Shown piece by piece: positions 25,586 through 34,498 of a stretch of 64,000 nucleotides of DNA. The notes beneath the pieces are model-generated. The model saw only the letters and a program-made list of their open reading frames with translations, was not told the DNA's origin and did no database searches. Where the stretch lies: NCBI GenBank assembly GCA_047600605.1, contig JASGKK010000003.1, forward strand, positions 558,001 to 622,000. Reading direction: 5' to 3'. The position numbers and the translations under genes were made by a program. Positions within the stretch are counted from its first letter, which is position 1. Each line of letters starts with the position of its first letter. Origin of the DNA: CAYMZZ01 sp047600605. Lineage in GTDB: Bacteria; Bacteroidota; Bacteroidia; Chitinophagales; Chitinophagaceae.

Positions 25586-27640
25586 TTAAAAATTCATCAA
25601 CTGTTGCACCGATTCATGCAACCGGCTTTTGGCAAGGAAATTTTTCTCAAGTTCAATATTGAATGGAACAGGTGTGTCAAGTGATGCGCAACGGATCACA
25701 GGTGCATCGAGCAGGGAGAAACAATGCTGTGCAATCCAGGCCGCAATTTCGCCGGCAATACCTCCTGTAAGCGTGTCTTCATGCAACAGCAGCACACGAC
25801 CGGTGCGTTGTACTGCCGCTTTAACCGCATCATAATCCAATGGCAGCAGACTGCGCAGATCGAGTATGTCAATAGATAATTGCGGATGTGCTGCTGCATA
25901 TTCCTGTGCCCATTGTACTCCGAAACCATATGTGATGATACTGATATCTTCGCCGGCCTGTACATGACGGGCTTTGCCTATTTCAATTTCATAATATCCA
26001 TCCGGGACAGGGCCACTCACACCACGATACAATGCTTTATGTTCAAAAAATAATACGGGATTGGGATCATTGATAGCTGCTATCAGCAATCCTTTTGCAT
26101 CAAGTGGTGTACTGGGATATACTACTTTGAGACCGGGTGTATGTACAAACCAGGCTTCATTGCTTTGACTGTGAAAAGGGCCAGCGCCCACGCCACCACC
26201 GGTAGGCATACGTACCACTACATCGGCTGGCTGACCCCAGCGGTAATGCATTTTGGCCAGGTTATTTACAATCTGGTTGAATCCCGCGGTCACAAAGTCT
26301 GCAAACTGCATTTCCATTACACTCTTATACCCCTGCAGGCTGAGGCCGAGTGCCGTGCCCACAATAGCACTTTCGCACAGGGGGGTATTACGTACGCGTG
26401 CTTTTCCGAACTCTCCTAAAAAGCCTTCGGTAATCTTAAATGCACCCCCGTATTCGGCAATATCCTGACCCATCAGCACCAGGTTGGGATGCTGCTGCAT
26501 GCTCATACGCAATCCGCTCTGCAGGGCATCAATAAACCGCTGCTCCGATGCAGGCTTATCAGCCGGTACAGTATAACCGGCCACAGCATTATTGATACGA
26601 TGTGCCGGAGTGGATGCTACTTCTTTCCACTCTCCTTCCTGCAATACCCAACTCGATGGAGCAGGTGCATATACATCATTGAGCTCGGCCTGTGTATTTA
26701 CCTGCAATGGAGCCGAATCGAAACCAATGGTCAGCTCGTGCTCTATCAGTTGCTTCAGTTCTTCGCGTATAGCCGTTATATCATCGGCTGAAAGCACCTG
26801 CTGCTCCTGCAGGTATGTTTCATAATTCTGAACGGGGTCTTTTTTCTCCCACAATGTAAAAAGTTCGGCCGGCACGTATTTGGTGCCACTCGCTTCTTCA
26901 TGTCCGCGCATGCGAAATGTCATACACTCCACCAGGTAAGGTTTCTGATGACGAATGCAATAGTCGCGTACGCCACGTATCGTATCATATACACCCAGCA
27001 GATTATTGCCATCTATCTGTACGCCTTCCATTCCATAACCACGGGCACGGTCTACCAGGCTGATGCAACGGTATTGCTCTGTAGTAGGTGTACTTAAGCC
27101 ATACCCGTTGTTTTCTATTATAAAGATGACGGGCAGATCCCATACAGCCGCCACATTGAGTGCTTCGTGAAAATCACCTTCACTCGTTCCTCCCTCGCCG
27201 GTAAAGGCAACAGAAACCTTGTTTTCATGACGCAGCTTATGTGCCAGTGCCACTCCATCGGCTATCGCCAGCTGAGGGCCCAGGTGTGAGATCATACCAC
27301 AGATATGGTGCGCACGGTTACCGAAGTGAAAACTGCGCTCACGCCCTTTACTATATCCGTCCTGCGCTCCCTGCCATTGTTTAAAAAGCCGGCTGAGCGG
27401 CATTTGCCGCGTGGTGAATACACCCAGGTTGCGGTGCAGGGGCATGATCCATTCATCTTCATCAAGAGCCAGCGTGGTGCCCACAGCAATAGCTTCCTGA
27501 CCTATTCCGCTAAACCATTTGGATATCTTACCCTGGCGCAACAGGATCAGCATTTTTTCTTCAATCAACCTTGGATAGAGGATGCTGCGGTAAAAATGGA
27601 CAAGCTGCGCGTCTGTTAAATTTTTTCGATCAAAGGCCAT
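25586..27640 (-). CDS. Fused E1 alpha/beta 2-oxoacid dehydrogenase (thiamine diphosphate)
   Basis: 684-residue fusion of the two E1 subunits of a branched-chain-type 2-oxoacid dehydrogenase. The alpha half (1 to about 330) holds the thiamine diphosphate motif GEGGTSEGDFHEALNVAAVW through IIENN (residues 148-178) and the phosphorylation-loop-like RMRGHEEASGTKY. The beta half (about 345-684) starts EQRFIDALQSGLRMSMQQHP and has GQDIAEYGGAFKITEGFLG and RMPTGGGVGAGPFHSQS. The reaction is oxidative decarboxylation of a 2-oxoacid with transfer to the lipoyl domain of E2. E2 and E3 genes are not in the window. Fusions of this kind are usual in Bacteroidota. The ATG at 27640 is divergent from the DUF4421 genes. 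Confidence 0.95.
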   Translation of the reverse strand: MAFDRKNLTDAQLVHFYRSILYPRLIEEKMLILLRQGKISKWFSGIGQEAIAVGTTLALDEDEWIMPLHRNLGVFTTRQMPLSRLFKQWQGAQDGYSKGRERSFHFGNRAHHICGMISHLGPQLAIADGVALAHKLRHENKVSVAFTGEGGTSEGDFHEALNVAAVWDLPVIFIIENNGYGLSTPTTEQYRCISLVDRARGYGMEGVQIDGNNLLGVYDTIRGVRDYCIRHQKPYLVECMTFRMRGHEEASGTKYVPAELFTLWEKKDPVQNYETYLQEQQVLSADDITAIREELKQLIEHELTIGFDSAPLQVNTQAELNDVYAPAPSSWVLQEGEWKEVASTPAHRINNAVAGYTVPADKPASEQRFIDALQSGLRMSMQQHPNLVLMGQDIAEYGGAFKITEGFLGEFGKARVRNTPLCESAIVGTALGLSLQGYKSVMEMQFADFVTAGFNQIVNNLAKMHYRWGQPADVVVRMPTGGGVGAGPFHSQSNEAWFVHTPGLKVVYPSTPLDAKGLLIAAINDPNPVLFFEHKALYRGVSGPVPDGYYEIEIGKARHVQAGEDISIITYGFGVQWAQEYAAAHPQLSIDILDLRSLLPLDYDAVKAAVQRTGRVLLLHEDTLTGGIAGEIAAWIAQHCFSLLDAPVIRCASLDTPVPFNIELEKNFLAKSRLHESVQQLMNF

Positions 27641-27746
27641 ACTGCGAATTTCATGGATTCGTTCTTAACTACCAACGCAGTTTTTGCCGTATCCTTGCCG
27701 GGCGGGCAGGCAGCGCTGCTGTATTATTTTTAAGTTACTTTACACC

Positions 27747-28805
27747 ATGTTTCCACCCTTACTTTTATCCTTTTGCCATCGAAAATCAATCCTCTGCACG
27801 CTTTTGCTGACCGGCTTACTGGCCAGCAGCAATCTGCATGCCCGGCAGCGCAGCAGTGATCCTTATTTTGTAACGTTTGAAGACCAGCTGACCACCCGTC
27901 TTTACCTGGCCAAAAAATATACCTCCCTGTCCCTGGAGGCGCCCGAAGGCATCCAAAGTCTCAAATACCGGCCCAATAGCCTGGTGACGATGGGAGTGAA
28001 TGGTTCCTATAAATCCCTTTCGCTCAGCCTGGGCTCGGGATTTGGCTTTCTGAATCCCAACAAAGAAGAAAAAGGCAAAACCAAATCATTTGACTGGCAG
28101 ACACATATCTACACCCGCGACTGGGTCACGGATATTTATGGCCAGTTTTATCGCGGTTATTATCTCAACCAGGGCGTACAGTCGGGCACCCGCGACCGCA
28201 GTTTTTATGTGCGTCCCGACCTGCGGGTCAATTTGCTGGGCGGATCAGTATACCGGTTGCTCAATGGCGAAGAATTTTCTTATCGTGCAGGCTTTCTGCA
28301 AACGGAATGGCAAAAAAAATCAGCCGGTTCAGTCCTTATCGGAGCTGAAATCTATTATGGACGGGCCAAAGGAGATAGCGCACTTGTACCGGCTGCTGTA
28401 GCCGGCTTTTATCCGCAGGCAGGCATTGACCGGGTACGACTGCTCGAACTGGGCCCTGGTGTGGGTTATGCTTATACATATGTATGGCAGGAGCATCTTT
28501 TTGCAACCGGCAGTGTAACGATGAATGGTGATATCAGTTTTGTAAAAGAAGAAAAGCCAGAAGGCAATGCCAACCGTGTCAGCTTTAGTCCCAATGCCAC
28601 GCTGCGGGTTGTGGCAGGTTACAATAGCGAGCAATGGGCCCTTACCGTCTCCTGGCTGCATAATAGTACCAATGTGAAAGGGCGATCCTCTAACCTGGAG
28701 TACCGGATCAAAACAGGTGATTTCCGTATTACGATTGCACGGCGTTTTACGCCGGGTCGTAAACTGAAACGCGACCTTGACTCTGTGATCGAAAAACTGC
28801 CCTGA
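27747..28805 (+). CDS. DUF4421-type secreted/outer-membrane protein, copy 1
   Basis: 352 residues from the ATG at 27747, with a hydrophobic leader (SILCTLLLTGLLASSNLHA) as signal peptide. The mature part is full of alternating hydrophobic beta-strand segments ending in aromatics (SLSLSLGSGFGFL, VTDIYGQFYRGYYL, RAGFLQTEWQ, GVGYAYTYVW, FRITIARRFTPG), which fits a small outer-membrane beta barrel. The pattern LYLAKKYTSLSLEA followed by LKYRPN is typical of DUF4421 proteins, whose role is unknown. A paralog follows after 47 bp, so this is a tandem duplication. Confidence 0.85.
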   Translation: MFPPLLLSFCHRKSILCTLLLTGLLASSNLHARQRSSDPYFVTFEDQLTTRLYLAKKYTSLSLEAPEGIQSLKYRPNSLVTMGVNGSYKSLSLSLGSGFGFLNPNKEEKGKTKSFDWQTHIYTRDWVTDIYGQFYRGYYLNQGVQSGTRDRSFYVRPDLRVNLLGGSVYRLLNGEEFSYRAGFLQTEWQKKSAGSVLIGAEIYYGRAKGDSALVPAAVAGFYPQAGIDRVRLLELGPGVGYAYTYVWQEHLFATGSVTMNGDISFVKEEKPEGNANRVSFSPNATLRVVAGYNSEQWALTVSWLHNSTNVKGRSSNLEYRIKTGDFRITIARRFTPGRKLKRDLDSVIEKLP

Positions 28806-28852
28806 TCTTCTACAAAAATGGCCGGCTGGCACAATTTTTTACCCTTATTTAC

Positions 28853-29878
28853 ATGCAGCGATATTTCTTAACGGCTTTTTGTTTCTGGCTTTCTGTGCAG
28901 ACAGCTTCTTCCCAGACATCTGCAGAAGGCGATTCTTCTGTGAGCCGGCATTATAACACATATCGCCGCCATATCACTGCCCGCGGGTTTCTTTCTAAAA
29001 AATATACCGATGTAAGCCTGCGGGGGCCGCGTCCCTTTCGCGCGCTTCACTACCGGCCCAACAATGCGTTTAATGCCGGTGTGGGTGCCAGCTATGGCGC
29101 TGTTACCCTCAACCTCGGATTCAATCTTGGGTTCCTGGACCAAAAGAGAGATGAAAGGGGGAAAACCCGTTTTCTTGATCTGCAATCACATATTTATACG
29201 CGCAAATGGGTAATTGATCTGTATGGTCAGTTCTATAAAGGTTATTATTTAACTCCGCGCGGCACAGCTGCTCCTGTCAATCATCCCTATTATCTGCGCC
29301 GCGATATGGATGTGATGGTGTTGGGAACATCTGTATACCGGTTGTTGAGCCCGGGCCGGTTCAGCTACCGGGCAGCATTTCTGCAGACGGAATGGCAACA
29401 GCACTCTGCGGGCAGCTGGCTTATTGGTTTTGAATCCTACCACGGTCAGGTAAAAGGCGACAGCGCCCTGGTGCCTTCACTGGTTGCCGCCAATTATTCG
29501 CAACGCGATATACATAAGCTTCGCTTTACCGAGTTTGGCCCGGGCATTGGTTACGCGTATACAGCAGTATGGAAACGTCATCTTTTTATAACAGGCAGTC
29601 TTAGCCTTAATGGCGATCTCAGTTTTGTTCGCGAATACAGGGATAATACATCTCAGCAAAAAACGGCCATAAGCCCCAATATCAGTTTTCGGGCAGTGGC
29701 TGGCTATAACAGTCATCGCTGGAGCGCGACTATCTCCTGGGTAGACCAGACACTCAATCTGCGAGGCCCTTTGTCTTCGCACGAATACCTGGTACGCACG
29801 GGTAATATACGCTTTACGGTTGCCAAACGTCTGCAGCCCGGCAGGCGTCTGCGGGAGCGCCTCAAACCAATTGAATAA
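28853..29878 (+). CDS. DUF4421-type protein, copy 2 (tandem paralog)
   Basis: 341 residues with signal peptide MQRYFLTAFCFWLSVQTASSQ. It aligns with the copy just upstream along its length: FLSKKYTDVSLRGPRPFRAL for LYLAKKYTSLSLEAPEGIQSL, LDLQSHIYTRKWVIDLYGQF for DWQTHIYTRDWVTDIYGQF, SYRAAFLQTEWQ for SYRAGFLQTEWQ, and a shared C-terminus ending in KRLQPGRRLRERL. It is again predicted to be a beta-barrel outer-membrane or periplasmic protein. It is probably co-transcribed with copy 1. The 3' end is 8 bp from the convergent holin-like gene. Confidence 0.85.
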   Translation: MQRYFLTAFCFWLSVQTASSQTSAEGDSSVSRHYNTYRRHITARGFLSKKYTDVSLRGPRPFRALHYRPNNAFNAGVGASYGAVTLNLGFNLGFLDQKRDERGKTRFLDLQSHIYTRKWVIDLYGQFYKGYYLTPRGTAAPVNHPYYLRRDMDVMVLGTSVYRLLSPGRFSYRAAFLQTEWQQHSAGSWLIGFESYHGQVKGDSALVPSLVAANYSQRDIHKLRFTEFGPGIGYAYTAVWKRHLFITGSLSLNGDLSFVREYRDNTSQQKTAISPNISFRAVAGYNSHRWSATISWVDQTLNLRGPLSSHEYLVRTGNIRFTVAKRLQPGRRLRERLKPIE

Positions 29879-29886
29879 GCGGATAA

Positions 29887-30252
29887 TCAATACCTTTCTT
29901 CCCGGTCGCGCCGCTGGCGATCTTCTTCGCGAAAAAGAGTGGATGTAATAAATGTAAGCAGCAGGCTAAAGAGCAGTCCCCAGCCAAAAGAATCTATTTT
30001 AAAGCCATTTATCCACTCGCTGGCCAGTAAGACCATTAGTGTATTGATAACGAAAAGAAACAGGCCAAACGTAAACAGGGTGAGTGGCAGCGTAAGTAAA
30101 ATAAGTACGGGTCGAAGAAATGCATTCAATAATGCGAGCACCAGTGCAAACCAGATAGCAGTTCCATAACTTTTTACATGCACACCCGGCAATATCTGAG
30201 ATAAAATATATGTCACTGCGGCTATAACCAGCAATCTTATGATCAGTCTCAT
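29887..30252 (-). CDS. Phage holin family 4 (superfamily IV)-like small membrane protein
   Basis: 121 residues with four hydrophobic helices (about 3-19, 30-50, 55-78 and 88-108) and a very basic, hydrophilic tail (REEDRQRRDREERY). The sequence LLNAFLRPVLILLTLPLTLFTFGLFLFVINTLMV is the core of the family called phage holin family protein (PF04020 type). Despite the name these are usually chromosomal membrane proteins in bacteria with no phage genes nearby, as here, and their function is unknown. Confidence 0.88.
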   Translation of the reverse strand: MRLIIRLLVIAAVTYILSQILPGVHVKSYGTAIWFALVLALLNAFLRPVLILLTLPLTLFTFGLFLFVINTLMVLLASEWINGFKIDSFGWGLLFSLLLTFITSTLFREEDRQRRDREERY

Positions 30253-30301
30253 GATATAAAAGTATTACAAAGGTGATGATATTTCGCTACAGAGGGTAGA
30301 T

Positions 30302-30403
30302 AGTGGCTGGTGGTCAGTGGTCAGTAATTGGACCTCATAATCTTAATAAATTTTTGTACTGACTATTTGGTACCTAAAACTGACCACCGGCCACAGATCA
30401 CTG
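30302..30403. repeat. Facing GGTCAGTGG word-repeat pair
   Basis: The arm at 30302-30325 (AGTGGCTGGTGGTCAGTGG) faces the arm at 30379-30403 (reverse strand CTGTGGCCGGTGGTCAGT), separated by about 53 bp of AT-rich DNA. It lies between the holin-like gene and the M16 protease gene end. Same word family as 9419-9512 and 63718-63753. Confidence 0.65.
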
Positions 30404-30405
30404 CT

Positions 30406-31680
30406 TCAGACAACAACCAGTTCATAAAACTCCTCGGGCCGCAGGTATTTCTGCGCCAGTTCACGCAAATCTTCTGCCGATACATTTTTGATGGTCTCAA
30501 TAGACCGATAGAAATAATCTTCTCCAAGGTCATTGAGAATAATATTTTTCCAGCGGGAAATGATCTGGAAGGGGCCATCCAGGTCGCCCAGCAATCCACC
30601 CATCATATAGTTGCGCACCAGCAGCAGCTCTTCCTCATCGACCAGCTCTTCGCGCAAGTCCTGCATTTCCTTATACACTTCGGCAATGGTAGCATCTGTC
30701 ACATCGCGACCCGCTTCGGTACTGATCATCCAGGCAGAATGCTGCTGATGGTTTTGCAGGTAGCTGTGAATACCGTATGTATAGCCTTTATCTTCCCGGA
30801 TATTGAGCATGAGCCTTGAGCCAAAGAAACCGCCAAACAGTGTATTCAGGACAAGTGTTTTCAGAAAATCAGGATGATGCCTGTTGGGAAAAGGACTTGC
30901 CAGGCGGATAGACCCCTGCACTCCTTTTTCATCATTGATAATCCTGTATTTTTTTTCGGTAGCCGGTTGTAATGGATGATCTACAGCAGGTACAGTGCCC
31001 TGAGGCAGATCGCCAAAATTATCGTTGAGCAGCTGCTCGAGGTTGGCAGGTAATCGGCCAGCCACGAATAAGATCATGCGCCCCTGCTGATAATAACGTT
31101 TATAAAAAGCGGCCAGCTGATTTTGCTGCACGGCATCAAAATCTTCGAGGCGCGTGTATTTGCCATACGGATGATCTTCTCCAAACAGATAAGCATCAAT
31201 AAGGCGGTTTGCCACAAAATCGCTTTTTTGCAGATTTACCCGCAGGCGTTGCTTCATATTCTGTTTGTAAATGGCAAGCTCTTCTTCGGGAAGTGTGGCG
31301 TCCGTCAGCAGCTCACGTACCATCGGCAACAACTCTGTTACATACCGCGTGAGTGTATGCAGGGAAAGAGTGGCCGTTTCGTTGTAGCAGGCGCGGTTCA
31401 GGTACGAACCATAATAATCGAAATGCTCATTGATCTGAAATGCGGTGTGCCGGGTAGTACCGTTTTTGAGCAGGAAATTGGTACTGGCCGCTATCAGGTT
31501 TTGTGTTTCCCTGGCATTGCCGGCATAAAACACCCATTCAATCGACATCACCTCTTCTGCACCGGCTTCAATAGTATATACTTCTACTCCATTTTTTAAT
31601 ACCAGCTTCTTATATTGTTTCAGCTGCAGGTTGAAGTTAACCGCATCGACTATGGCGGGAGCTTTTTTCCGGTCGGGCAT
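30406..31680 (-). CDS. M16-family peptidase subunit without zinc motif
   Basis: 424-residue M16 (pitrilysin/insulinase-like) fold protein. Unlike its upstream neighbour it lacks HxxEH: the corresponding region reads AASTNFLLKNGTTRHTAFQINEHFDYYGS. The C-terminal M16 domain is recognisable (GSIRLASPFPNRHHPDFL, NTLFGGFFGSRLMLNIREDKGYTYGI). It resembles the non-catalytic partner of two-subunit M16 proteases such as mitochondrial processing peptidase alpha. It is coded 36 bp after the active subunit in the same operon, so a heterodimer is likely. No signal peptide is seen; the pair may be cytoplasmic. The substrate is unknown. Confidence 0.92.
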   Translation of the reverse strand: MPDRKKAPAIVDAVNFNLQLKQYKKLVLKNGVEVYTIEAGAEEVMSIEWVFYAGNARETQNLIAASTNFLLKNGTTRHTAFQINEHFDYYGSYLNRACYNETATLSLHTLTRYVTELLPMVRELLTDATLPEEELAIYKQNMKQRLRVNLQKSDFVANRLIDAYLFGEDHPYGKYTRLEDFDAVQQNQLAAFYKRYYQQGRMILFVAGRLPANLEQLLNDNFGDLPQGTVPAVDHPLQPATEKKYRIINDEKGVQGSIRLASPFPNRHHPDFLKTLVLNTLFGGFFGSRLMLNIREDKGYTYGIHSYLQNHQQHSAWMISTEAGRDVTDATIAEVYKEMQDLREELVDEEELLLVRNYMMGGLLGDLDGPFQIISRWKNIILNDLGEDYFYRSIETIKNVSAEDLRELAQKYLRPEEFYELVVV

Positions 31681-31716
31681 AAATATTCCTTTCTTCTTCT
31701 TGTTTAAAATGATTGA

Positions 31717-32955
31717 TCAATTGGCTGCGTGATAATAAATAGTATTGCTGTTGCTGTCTTTAAACAGGCGACGGCTTTCCTGGAGAATATCTTCCGGCGT
31801 TACGGAACCATATTTCTCCAGTTCAAAATTCATCCAGGCAGCATCACCCAGCAGCTCGTAATAAGCCAGGCTATTGGCCCGGTTCATAACGCTCATATCT
31901 TCAAAGGCGATCATGCTTTCTGTTTTATTCTTTACTTTCTGCAGCTCATGATCACTGACCAGTTCTGTTTTTATTTTTTCAAGTTCCGCCTCTACAGCAG
32001 CTTCAGCTACGGCATGAGTTACTCCTTTTACCAGTTTTCCTTCAATACAAAGCAGGCCGGCATCAGTACTGCCAAAATGGTAACATTCGATGTTGCTGAA
32101 TAATTTCTTTTCTTTTACCAGCACCTGGTGCAGGCGCGATGAAGCTCCTCCGCCCAGTATATCACTCAGCAGATCGGTGATATAATAGCGGCGGTCGAGG
32201 CGTGAGGCCATATGCCAGCACTTGTAAAAGGCATCCAGCGGCACAGCTGCTTTTATATCGAGGCGATGGGCTTCTTTTTGCTCTGGCTCTTCGGGCAGGT
32301 TGCGTTTGTATTTTTCTCCGGCAGGAATCTCGGCAAACCATTTTTCTGCCAGTGCCTTTACCTGCTCAGTAGTCACATTGCCGGCAACCACGAGCACTGC
32401 ATTTACAGGGCGATAATGTTTAAAGAAAAAATCTTTTACATCCTGCAGGCGGGCATTTTCAATATGTGCCAGCTCGCGGCCAATGGTCATCCAGCGATAG
32501 GGATGGTGTTGAAAAGCCAGTTCCCGCATTTTGTGCCATACATCGCCATAGGGTTTGGTGAGATAGTGTTCTTTAAACTCCTCACAGACAACCTTACGCT
32601 GCACATCCAGGCTCTTTTCGCCAAAAGCCAGGGAAAGCATGCGATCACTTTCGAGCCAGAACGCTGTTTCCAGGTTTTCGACCGGCAATTGTATATAGTA
32701 ATTCGTCAGGTCATTGGTGGTATAGGCGTTATTTTCCCCTCCGGCCATCTGCAACGGCTCATCATAACTTTCAATGTTGATGGACCCGCCAAACATGAGG
32801 TGTTCAAACAGGTGGGCAAAACCGGTACGGGCCGGATCCTCATCCCGCGCGCCTACATCGTACATAATATTCATAACAGCCATGGGAGTAGAGCTGTCGG
32901 GGTGTACTATTACCCGCAGTCCATTGGCCAGCGTGAAGCGTTCAAACTGTATCAT
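31717..32955 (-). CDS. M16-family zinc peptidase, catalytic subunit
   Basis: 412-residue M16 metalloprotease. The inverted zinc motif is H48-L-F-E51-H52 in GFAHLFEHLMFGG, with the distal glutamate in RKVVCEEFKEH (about residues 125-129). The second M16 domain includes DILGGGASSRLHQVLVKEK. It begins at ATG 32955 without a signal peptide and is followed in the operon by the zinc-free partner gene. Together they look like a two-subunit oligopeptidase or processing peptidase. The 160-bp region upstream has no clear promoter match. Confidence 0.95.
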   Translation of the reverse strand: MIQFERFTLANGLRVIVHPDSSTPMAVMNIMYDVGARDEDPARTGFAHLFEHLMFGGSINIESYDEPLQMAGGENNAYTTNDLTNYYIQLPVENLETAFWLESDRMLSLAFGEKSLDVQRKVVCEEFKEHYLTKPYGDVWHKMRELAFQHHPYRWMTIGRELAHIENARLQDVKDFFFKHYRPVNAVLVVAGNVTTEQVKALAEKWFAEIPAGEKYKRNLPEEPEQKEAHRLDIKAAVPLDAFYKCWHMASRLDRRYYITDLLSDILGGGASSRLHQVLVKEKKLFSNIECYHFGSTDAGLLCIEGKLVKGVTHAVAEAAVEAELEKIKTELVSDHELQKVKNKTESMIAFEDMSVMNRANSLAYYELLGDAAWMNFELEKYGSVTPEDILQESRRLFKDSNSNTIYYHAAN

Positions 32956-33117
32956 AAGTGGAATAACATCTGTTAAAACTAAAAGTTGATCTGGCAGGCC
33001 CGGTATCCTTTTAAACCTCCAACAGTAATGAATTTTTTACGTATAAACTGATGAAGTTCACCCGGCCGTGAGCAGTCAGCAAAAGTACCGAAAAACAAAC
33101 AGAAGGACACTGCCTGA

Positions 33118-34314
33118 TCATTTGATACTCTTCACTTTAAAATCAAACTGCAGCAAATCCCCGTTTCGGCGTATAATGAGGCGCAGCTTTTCATTGGTTG
33201 ATTGCAGGGCCGATTTGTACTGATCAAAATTGAGGGTAAAATTGTTGTTGACCGCCATTACCTCATCTCCTTCCTTAATACCGGCCTTTGCGGCAGGTGA
33301 ACCGGGTGCTACATCGCCGATCATGATTTTATCTCCTATATAGTATAATTCAATGCCGGAATAAGAGTAGTCAAACGGATCGCGAAAATGTGAATTGGGT
33401 GTTATGTGGATGTCTCGCTTATCATAGTTAAAGATCACATTAAAGCGTCTGAATATATCATTTCCGATCAGGCCCCCGAGATAGGGATATGAAGTGACAT
33501 TATAATTGTCGTCAAAAACATAGGTAGGCACATTCCGGAAGCGGAACGGGCCTATTTTAAGCTCTTTGACCACGGTTACAAACATATCAAACTTGCCTCC
33601 GATGCCCTCTCCCTGTTTGGGTAGCAGTTTGCGTTTGCGGCTCAACAGGGCGCTGTCTTCGATAAAGTCCTGTGTGAGCATGAGGCAAAGTCCGGCACCG
33701 ATATCGTGCAGGAATCGTGCATTATGCACCCCTTCATCTTTGATACGGGCATAATGTACCGGCAGCGTACCCAAAAACGGCTTGATAAGATAACCTCCTT
33801 TGGGATACCGGATCATGCCTTTGCTACAGATCTCAATACGCAGGCTGTCATAATTCACTTTTATAATATAGCGACTCAGCAGGCCATAACCGATAATGCC
33901 ATCTACACGTATACCATATACACTGGAAAGCACGGAATAATCATTGACATGAAAATTGAGGCTATCGACATTCAGATGGGGAAAACGGAGGGTGCGGTTA
34001 TAGAGAAACCCCACTTTTCTGATACCGGCAATACCCCTTATAGTCCGGTCAGAAGGCTCTGGCTTAAGACCCAGAGTAAGCACGGTAGAAGAGTCGAGGG
34101 AAATGCCGCTACTGCCACTGTCGAGAATAAAATTGAGGGTATCGGGAAAATTGTCCAGCAGGGCAGAAAGTACAACCACGCCCCCGGTCATTTGCTGAAA
34201 GGGGATGCGGGTAAGCAGGCGTGATGTAGGCTCTACAAACTCTTCCTGGCCTTTTGCCCCAAGGAGGCTTAACAGGCAACATAAAAGAGCCAGGACCTGT
34301 TTTCTCATTTTCAT
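33118..34314 (-). CDS. Secreted retropepsin-like aspartyl protease with PDZ domain
   Basis: 398 residues. A signal peptide (KQVLALLCCLLSLLGAKGQ) is followed by a duplicated pepsin-like fold: the first catalytic motif is D65 in FILDSGSSG and the second is D204 in FLHDIGAGLC. A PDZ domain lies at the end (about 315-395, GDVAPGSPAAKAGIKEGDEVMAVNN). This domain order is common in Bacteroidota periplasmic aspartyl proteases of unknown substrate. The PDZ probably binds substrate C-termini. It starts at ATG 34314, with a second possible ATG two codons on, and is divergent from mqnC across 184 bp. Confidence 0.92.
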   Translation of the reverse strand: MKMRKQVLALLCCLLSLLGAKGQEEFVEPTSRLLTRIPFQQMTGGVVVLSALLDNFPDTLNFILDSGSSGISLDSSTVLTLGLKPEPSDRTIRGIAGIRKVGFLYNRTLRFPHLNVDSLNFHVNDYSVLSSVYGIRVDGIIGYGLLSRYIIKVNYDSLRIEICSKGMIRYPKGGYLIKPFLGTLPVHYARIKDEGVHNARFLHDIGAGLCLMLTQDFIEDSALLSRKRKLLPKQGEGIGGKFDMFVTVVKELKIGPFRFRNVPTYVFDDNYNVTSYPYLGGLIGNDIFRRFNVIFNYDKRDIHITPNSHFRDPFDYSYSGIELYYIGDKIMIGDVAPGSPAAKAGIKEGDEVMAVNNNFTLNFDQYKSALQSTNEKLRLIIRRNGDLLQFDFKVKSIK

Positions 34315-34455
34315 ATGACGATGCAGGTTAGCAGTTGTGATTGATTAGGACAAGCCTCTCCTGCTAAAAGATGCAGGAAGATCATAATAGTTCTAAATTT
34401 AATTAATCGGCTCCCGTTTCCCAAACCGCTGCTCCCTTTTGTTGTTATAGCATCG

Positions 34456-34463
34456 TATTTTTG
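34456..34463 (+). promoter_or_regulatory. -7 promoter element before mqnC
   Basis: TATTTTTG, a full match to TAnnTTTG, 35 bp before the mqnC ATG. The upstream TTTG at 34438-34441 is only 14 bases away, shorter than the usual spacing. Confidence 0.4.
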
Positions 34464-34498
34464 CATCTGGTGGGCTTTGGCCCCTAAAACTGAGTCGC

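Noticed and set aside
29887..30252. Prophage lysis gene
   Set aside because: The protein belongs to the so-called phage holin family, but no phage genes surround it and such proteins are often chromosomal.
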